NCBI GenBank assembly: GCA_003551785.1
Contig: PUNP01000083.1
Span: 1-8,807 of the forward strand
Source of the DNA: Candidatus Brocadiaceae bacterium
GTDB taxonomy: Bacteria; Planctomycetota; Brocadiia; SM23-32
Length of the DNA: 8,807 nt
Reading direction: 5' to 3'
Shown: one piece after another, positions 4,377 through 8,807 of the stretch
How the letters are laid out: every line of letters starts with the position of its first letter
Position numbering within the stretch: position 1 is the stretch's first letter
The notes under the pieces: generated by a model
Told to the model about the DNA's origin: nothing
Seen by the model: only the letters and a program-made list of their open reading frames with translations
The model's database searches: none
Made by a program: the position numbers and the translations under genes

Positions 4377-7300
4377 TCATCTTTTGCATTCGTTCTCAAC
4401 AACTTGAATATCCTCCCGATTCAACCCATACAGCCGATAAACAATCTGATCGATAAGCCAATCGGTAGAAACGATATTATCGATGTCATATTCACCCGTT
4501 TCGGGATGGCGGCACGGGTACCAATCATCTGAACCGATACGCCTGAGCGTTGCGACCAGTTTTTCCATCTTACCGGTTGCCGCTTCCTTCACCTTATCCA
4601 TCATCTCCGGATGTGCGCCCTTTGAGTTGGCCTCATGACGCAGGGCCGCCAGCCATTTCACGCGCTCGAATCCCAACCGCGGCAGGTCATCCAAACCATA
4701 ATTGTGCCGTTCCGACTCGTAAAGCTCCGGGATAGTGGAGCCGAACGCTCCCTCCAATTCATTCGCGTAAGTCACGACACGGATCTGTTTCTCGGTCTCC
4801 TGACGTTTTTCCCGGGCCTTTTCGACCATGTTCAAAACACTTTTTGTCACCGAAAGGCTGGAGAGGCCGTCAGGGTTTATACCGACGTTTCTGAATTCGT
4901 TCAAAACGGCATTGTGAATGTCCTGTTTTTCAGCGTTCATTTTTTGCATCCGGCCCGCAAGGTGAACCAGCAGGTCGTGAACAACATCGCTGCGTTCCAG
5001 CGGCCGCCCGTCAGCATCGTATCCGCTGGGAGAATCGGGTTCCAGATAATCGGGAATGTCGTCAACATAGCCCATCTCAAGTGCTTCCACCATCGTTATG
5101 GAGTCAGTAAAAGCGACAAATTCGCCGTTTGCATTGCAGGGCAGGCATGATTCGACATATTCGAGAACATCCTTAAACGCCTTGTCTTCATATTGTCTTA
5201 TGAGTTCCCTGGCCGCCTGCTCCCTATCCGCTTGGGGAGTGGTGAAAAGAATGCGGCGGATGGGTAAAGATGCTAAGTCATCAAGTAGAATTTGTGGAAA
5301 TATATCATGCTCTTGAATAGCAAAAATTTTTCGGTAAATAAACCCCATGAGATGGCTATTCAAGAGAGAAAGCAGCCCTTTCAGGTTATGATCAATTTTG
5401 GCTTTTCGTTGCAAAATATACAGCAATGTATTACTAAAAGCTTTTTCATCATAGAAAGTCCCAATCAAACGTTTCCCTACTACTTTCCGGAATAAAAGCC
5501 GCTCGTTAGAAAAAAGCTTTTCATCGCGTGGCTCAGCCAGCCATGCCCCCCATTTTATCCAGTTGTCTTGATTCCAAAACAAGCAATACTGTCCAATGGA
5601 TTCCCCTTTGAAGAATGGGAGAAAAGACACATCTTCTCTTTCTTTAGCCGTAAATGGACGCATTTTAACTATTTTTTCATCTTGAGGTGGCCGCCCTTTA
5701 CCTTTTTGATAAGCCTTTAGGCCATAATTGATATTCAATAAATCGCTGAGTCTCAATGCATATTTGTGAACATTGCTAAGAATATCTGCATCTTGTGGCA
5801 TTAAATATGGATTGATAATACGCCCATGGGTATTAAGGTAAAAGCTTTGTTCTCTATAATATCCTCTTTGATCATCAACCTGATCTATATATGCTTTTTT
5901 ATGGTAAGGAGTTATCAATGTGCGGGTAGATCGACCGGAGGACTCAACGACTTTTTTCAAAACATATACACATGTATCAACTGTAGCTTCAAGAAAAACC
6001 GTAGAAGGTAAAGCCACGAGCTTCAGTAAAGAAGAATTATCTAATAAAAAAAAGCGTAATCGTTCTGTAAAATCTAAATACATCCAATTGTCTGGCACAA
6101 TCAATCCGGAATAGCCAGAAAAAGCCAATAGTTCAAAACTACGTTGCATAAAAGCAACATAATGCTCTGGTCTATATTCAACATATTTATAATTATCATT
6201 CAAAAAATTCTGTGCCAAACTATCCCTAACTGCCCCATACGGTGGATTCCCGATAACGATATCAAAACCGTCATTGCGTATCCTGTCAATACCGCCGTTA
6301 CGTTTTTCATAAAACACTTCGGGGAATTCGACATCCCAGTGAAAAAAACGCCTTTGCCCGGCTTCCTTATCGGCACGCATCAGCCTTTCTTTATCCGCCG
6401 ACGAAAGCTTTTCTACGCTGTTTTCGTAATCTTCCGGGTTAAACCCGCGCCCCTCTTTGATGAAATATGACGCCTTCTCCACGCCGAAATGTTCGGCTGT
6501 AAGGCAGTCCAGCATCGCGCGGTAGCCGTCGAGGCTTTTTTCGGCCTGCCGGTAGGCTTTTCGGCTCCGTTCGACGTCTTCGAAACTCGCATCGCTCAAC
6601 TCCGCCACCGTCCAGAGATGCCCGATAGCACGCTCAAAATCGGTTTCCACACGCCAGAGATTCTTTATTACCCCCGCCTCGCTGACCTTAACGGCCTCCG
6701 CCTCTTCAAGGTCGCCCAGTGACGCGCCGACCAGGCTGTTGCCGCATTTTATGTGATGGTCGAGGAACGACAGCGGCGCGCCGGCCGTGAAAGCGTGCAG
6801 CCAGAGGCTCAGCTTCGTCAGCTCGACCGCCAGAGGGTTCACATCCACACCGTACAGGCACCGCTTCAGCACCATCCGACGCAACATATTCTCGTCATCC
6901 AACTGCTCATCCTCCCCCTCTATAACAATGCCCTGTGATTTGAGCGAGGTCACTACCTTTTCCCGGTCCTGCTCTATCTGTGCGTATACCGGCGAGTCTC
7001 CGTAAAATTCCTGCATCCGGCGCAGCCGGTCCAGTATATAGTCCAGAGCACCGACAAGGAAATGCCCGCTGCCCAGCGCCGGGTCAAGAACGTTGAGTTC
7101 GAGCACCCGGACAGGCGGGTCATAATCATGAGCCGGCCCCGCCCCGTCCAGAACGTTAAGAAGAATTTCTTTCCGGTGCGAATCCGAAGAGGCCCCCTTA
7201 AACCATTTCCTGGTAATTTCGGGGCTTTCCGGCGGATTGAACTCCAGCACTTCGTCAAGCAGTTCATCCCACATCCTGCCCCCATCCGCCCCCGAACCGT

Positions 7301-8807
7301 CCGATGTCCTAATCTCTCGCGCCAGTTCACACTCGGCCTCGATTCGGTCTATTTGCGGCCCGACGGTATTTTCGACGATGTAGTTGACGATGTAGTCGGG
7401 GGTATAGTAGGAACCGGTTGCCTTACGCTCCGCTTTGTCATTGATCAGATAGAGATCGCCCGGGCTGATATTCGCGGCTGCGGGGTCATCGGTGGGCTTC
7501 CACACAGGCTTCCCCTTCTCCGCGGCTTTCATCAGGCAGGAATCGGCAATCTCGAGCTGAAACTCGAGCAGACCCTCATAAACCGATCCGAGGTGCCGCA
7601 CACCCAGATCGCGGAAATCAATAAAATCCGGGCTGACGTAACCGTCCACAGCTTCGCGCGTGAGCTGCATCAGCGCTTCGGCCACATAATAATCCGACAG
7701 CGCGTTGTTTTCTAAAAACTCGGCGGCAGGTTGTATGTCCGGATCGCCCAGCCCGTCGGGCGAGAAAAGACCGCCGTTGTAGCGCGGGACATTGAGCTGC
7801 TCATCGCCCTGGTCGATCATTTGGAACAGGTTCTTTAGCTTAGACCAGTTATTGGTCCTTTTACTGCTGAAGCGAGTGCCGCCGCGTAATTTCTCATAAA
7901 TTTCCTTTTTCAGATGGTTGAGGCTGTAAGAATTATAATTTAACGTATTATCGCCGACGGAGATCAATTCACGCGCCTCCGCGTAAAGCAGAAAAAACAG
8001 GCGGTAGAGAAGCAGTAACGTGGCGCTGTATATGAGGTCGAGCGTCTCCCGGTCTTCCGGCCCGACGGCCTTCCCTTTAGCGTTCAGGTGTTCGACAAAA
8101 CCTTTGCCGATAATGGGCACGATGGAATCGAAAACGCGGTCCTTAAGGCTGTCTTCGACCCGGCTTGCATACTGCCGGCTGCTGAGCCTGAGTCGTTCGA
8201 TGAAGCTTTTCCCGCCGCGATCGGGTTCGAAAGCCGCTTGACGGAAAAAAAGATAAAACCATTTGAACGACTCATCCGGTGCATCGGCGTTCAGAGCGGC
8301 GGGGAGGTTAACTTCATAGTAAAGCGTCTGACGAGATTCCGGGGGGTTATAAAAGTATAGTCTCCACAGACGCCCATTGGTAAGCATCCCCCACTTCAAG
8401 CCGGAGTTGCCGAGGTAACCGATGATCTGAGCCTCGGCCTGCGCGCCGGCTCCTTTCCCGCTTATAGGTTTATCCCAAGACTTTACTTCTAGAAAAGCGG
8501 TCACATGTTCGACATTGCCGTCTAAGGCATTAATCTCCTGTTCCGGTGAAGCGAAAAGGGCATAATCGGGTTTTTGAGTTCTTTTGTTATACGTCTGGAA
8601 TAAATACTGTCGCTGGTAGTTCCAACCCAGAAGTCCCAGCACGACCTCGATAAGTTTTTGTTCCTGAGCTCCCTCACTTTGTTTATCCAAAAGCAACGAC
8701 TGATCACTGAACAAATCAGCGAGTTTTTTTCTTATATCTGCACAATCCAGTTGCCATTCGTCCTCATGCTGCAAGCGGGTATTGAGGTAATGCTGGGAGA
8801 AAAGGCT
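4377..8807 (-). CDS. Single-chain type IIG (Eco57I-like) restriction-modification enzyme, N-terminus beyond the window
   Basis: One polypeptide should both methylate adenine N6 and cleave DNA using S-adenosylmethionine. Residues are counted from the codon at 8774-8772. The nuclease domain has KPD (68-70), EVK (96-98), AQIIGY (115-120) and WGMLTNGRLWRLY (128-140), a PD-(D/E)XK pattern. A helical linker leads to GSYYTPDYIVNYIVE (454-468). Methylase motif I DPALGSGHF is at 564-572, followed by YGVDVNPLAVELTKL (641-655) and motif IV NPPY (843-846). The region 855-1165 should hold the rest of the catalytic fold and target recognition. A C-terminal part to 1465 has helical stretches (1264-1340) and the ending LIDQIVYRLYGL (1440-1451), often seen in such enzymes. 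The frame stays open upstream of 8774 to the window edge, reading SLFSQHYLNTRLQ, typical of the family's N-terminus. The start is therefore not seen; TTG at 8774 is an internal Leu codon. No separate methylase or specificity gene is nearby. PglX of BREX is an alternative, but it lacks the nuclease motif. Confidence 0.88.
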   Translation of the reverse strand, partial: SLFSQHYLNTRLQHEDEWQLDCADIRKKLADLFSDQSLLLDKQSEGAQEQKLIEVVLGLLGWNYQRQYLFQTYNKRTQKPDYALFASPEQEINALDGNVEHVTAFLEVKSWDKPISGKGAGAQAEAQIIGYLGNSGLKWGMLTNGRLWRLYFYNPPESRQTLYYEVNLPAALNADAPDESFKWFYLFFRQAAFEPDRGGKSFIERLRLSSRQYASRVEDSLKDRVFDSIVPIIGKGFVEHLNAKGKAVGPEDRETLDLIYSATLLLLYRLFFLLYAEARELISVGDNTLNYNSYSLNHLKKEIYEKLRGGTRFSSKRTNNWSKLKNLFQMIDQGDEQLNVPRYNGGLFSPDGLGDPDIQPAAEFLENNALSDYYVAEALMQLTREAVDGYVSPDFIDFRDLGVRHLGSVYEGLLEFQLEIADSCLMKAAEKGKPVWKPTDDPAAANISPGDLYLINDKAERKATGSYYTPDYIVNYIVENTVGPQIDRIEAECELAREIRTSDGSGADGGRMWDELLDEVLEFNPPESPEITRKWFKGASSDSHRKEILLNVLDGAGPAHDYDPPVRVLELNVLDPALGSGHFLVGALDYILDRLRRMQEFYGDSPVYAQIEQDREKVVTSLKSQGIVIEGEDEQLDDENMLRRMVLKRCLYGVDVNPLAVELTKLSLWLHAFTAGAPLSFLDHHIKCGNSLVGASLGDLEEAEAVKVSEAGVIKNLWRVETDFERAIGHLWTVAELSDASFEDVERSRKAYRQAEKSLDGYRAMLDCLTAEHFGVEKASYFIKEGRGFNPEDYENSVEKLSSADKERLMRADKEAGQRRFFHWDVEFPEVFYEKRNGGIDRIRNDGFDIVIGNPPYGAVRDSLAQNFLNDNYKYVEYRPEHYVAFMQRSFELLAFSGYSGLIVPDNWMYLDFTERLRFFLLDNSSLLKLVALPSTVFLEATVDTCVYVLKKVVESSGRSTRTLITPYHKKAYIDQVDDQRGYYREQSFYLNTHGRIINPYLMPQDADILSNVHKYALRLSDLLNINYGLKAYQKGKGRPPQDEKIVKMRPFTAKEREDVSFLPFFKGESIGQYCLFWNQDNWIKWGAWLAEPRDEKLFSNERLLFRKVVGKRLIGTFYDEKAFSNTLLYILQRKAKIDHNLKGLLSLLNSHLMGFIYRKIFAIQEHDIFPQILLDDLASLPIRRILFTTPQADREQAARELIRQYEDKAFKDVLEYVESCLPCNANGEFVAFTDSITMVEALEMGYVDDIPDYLEPDSPSGYDADGRPLERSDVVHDLLVHLAGRMQKMNAEKQDIHNAVLNEFRNVGINPDGLSSLSVTKSVLNMVEKAREKRQETEKQIRVVTYANELEGAFGSTIPELYESERHNYGLDDLPRLGFERVKWLAALRHEANSKGAHPEMMDKVKEAATGKMEKLVATLRRIGSDDWYPCRHPETGEYDIDNIVSTDWLIDQIVYRLYGLNREDIQVVENECKR

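Noticed and set aside
4635..5150. Open frame of 171 codons on the plus strand
   Set aside because: It is antisense to the C-terminal part of the restriction-modification gene, which has clear coding evidence; no family features are visible.
7062..7715. Open frame of 217 codons on the plus strand
   Set aside because: It lies wholly antisense to the methylase part of the restriction-modification gene in a GC-rich stretch, and its translation shows no recognisable motif.
4377..8807. BREX PglX or another multi-gene defence system
   Set aside because: The PD-(D/E)XK nuclease motif at the N-terminus and the absence of any companion BREX or DISARM gene favour a self-contained type IIG enzyme. Genes beyond 8807 are not visible.

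Overview
The window comes from a bacterial chromosome of medium GC content. It holds five complete or partial protein genes on one side and one very large defence gene on the other. No rRNA, tRNA, CRISPR array or transposase is visible. The lineage cannot be fixed from this sequence. Weak or absent Shine-Dalgarno sequences before several genes and a plant-type sugar kinase would suit an uncultured environmental bacterium, possibly of the Planctomycetes/PVC type, but that is a low-confidence guess.

Layout. (1) 1-725, minus strand: an NAD-dependent sugar-nucleotide epimerase of the UDP-glucuronate 4-epimerase type, cut at its C-terminus by the window edge. (2) 726-978: a non-coding gap with two short inverted repeats. 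(3) 979-1776, minus strand: a divergent RsmE-type 16S rRNA methyltransferase. (4) 1777-2289: a divergent intergenic region dense in palindromes. It contains a 137-bp element with near-perfect 19-bp terminal inverted repeats and nested hairpins (MITE-like), and ends in a good sigma70-like promoter. (5) 2290-4342, plus strand: a tight three-gene operon, trpF, then a GHMP kinase that closely resembles plant glucuronokinase, then a VanZ-like membrane protein. The gaps are 2 bp and a 1-base stop/start overlap. (6) 4377-8807, minus strand and convergent with the operon: one giant single-chain restriction-modification protein (type IIG/Eco57I-like). It has an N-terminal PD-(D/E)XK nuclease, an N6-adenine methylase core, a specificity region and a long C-terminal part. 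Its true start lies beyond the window.

How the genes may work together. The kinase (D-glucuronate to glucuronate-1-phosphate) and the epimerase (UDP-glucuronate to UDP-galacturonate) would be steps of the same uronic acid activation route if a UDP-sugar pyrophosphorylase exists elsewhere. They are divergent and separated by rsmE, so this link is inference. TrpF (tryptophan synthesis), RsmE (ribosome modification) and VanZ have no evident functional link to it.

The points most worth following are the bacterial glucuronokinase, the AT-rich patch that coincides with the specificity region of the restriction-modification gene, the nested-palindrome element, the likely leaderless trpF mRNA, and the altered signature residues of RsmE. 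No clearly new multi-gene system is visible.
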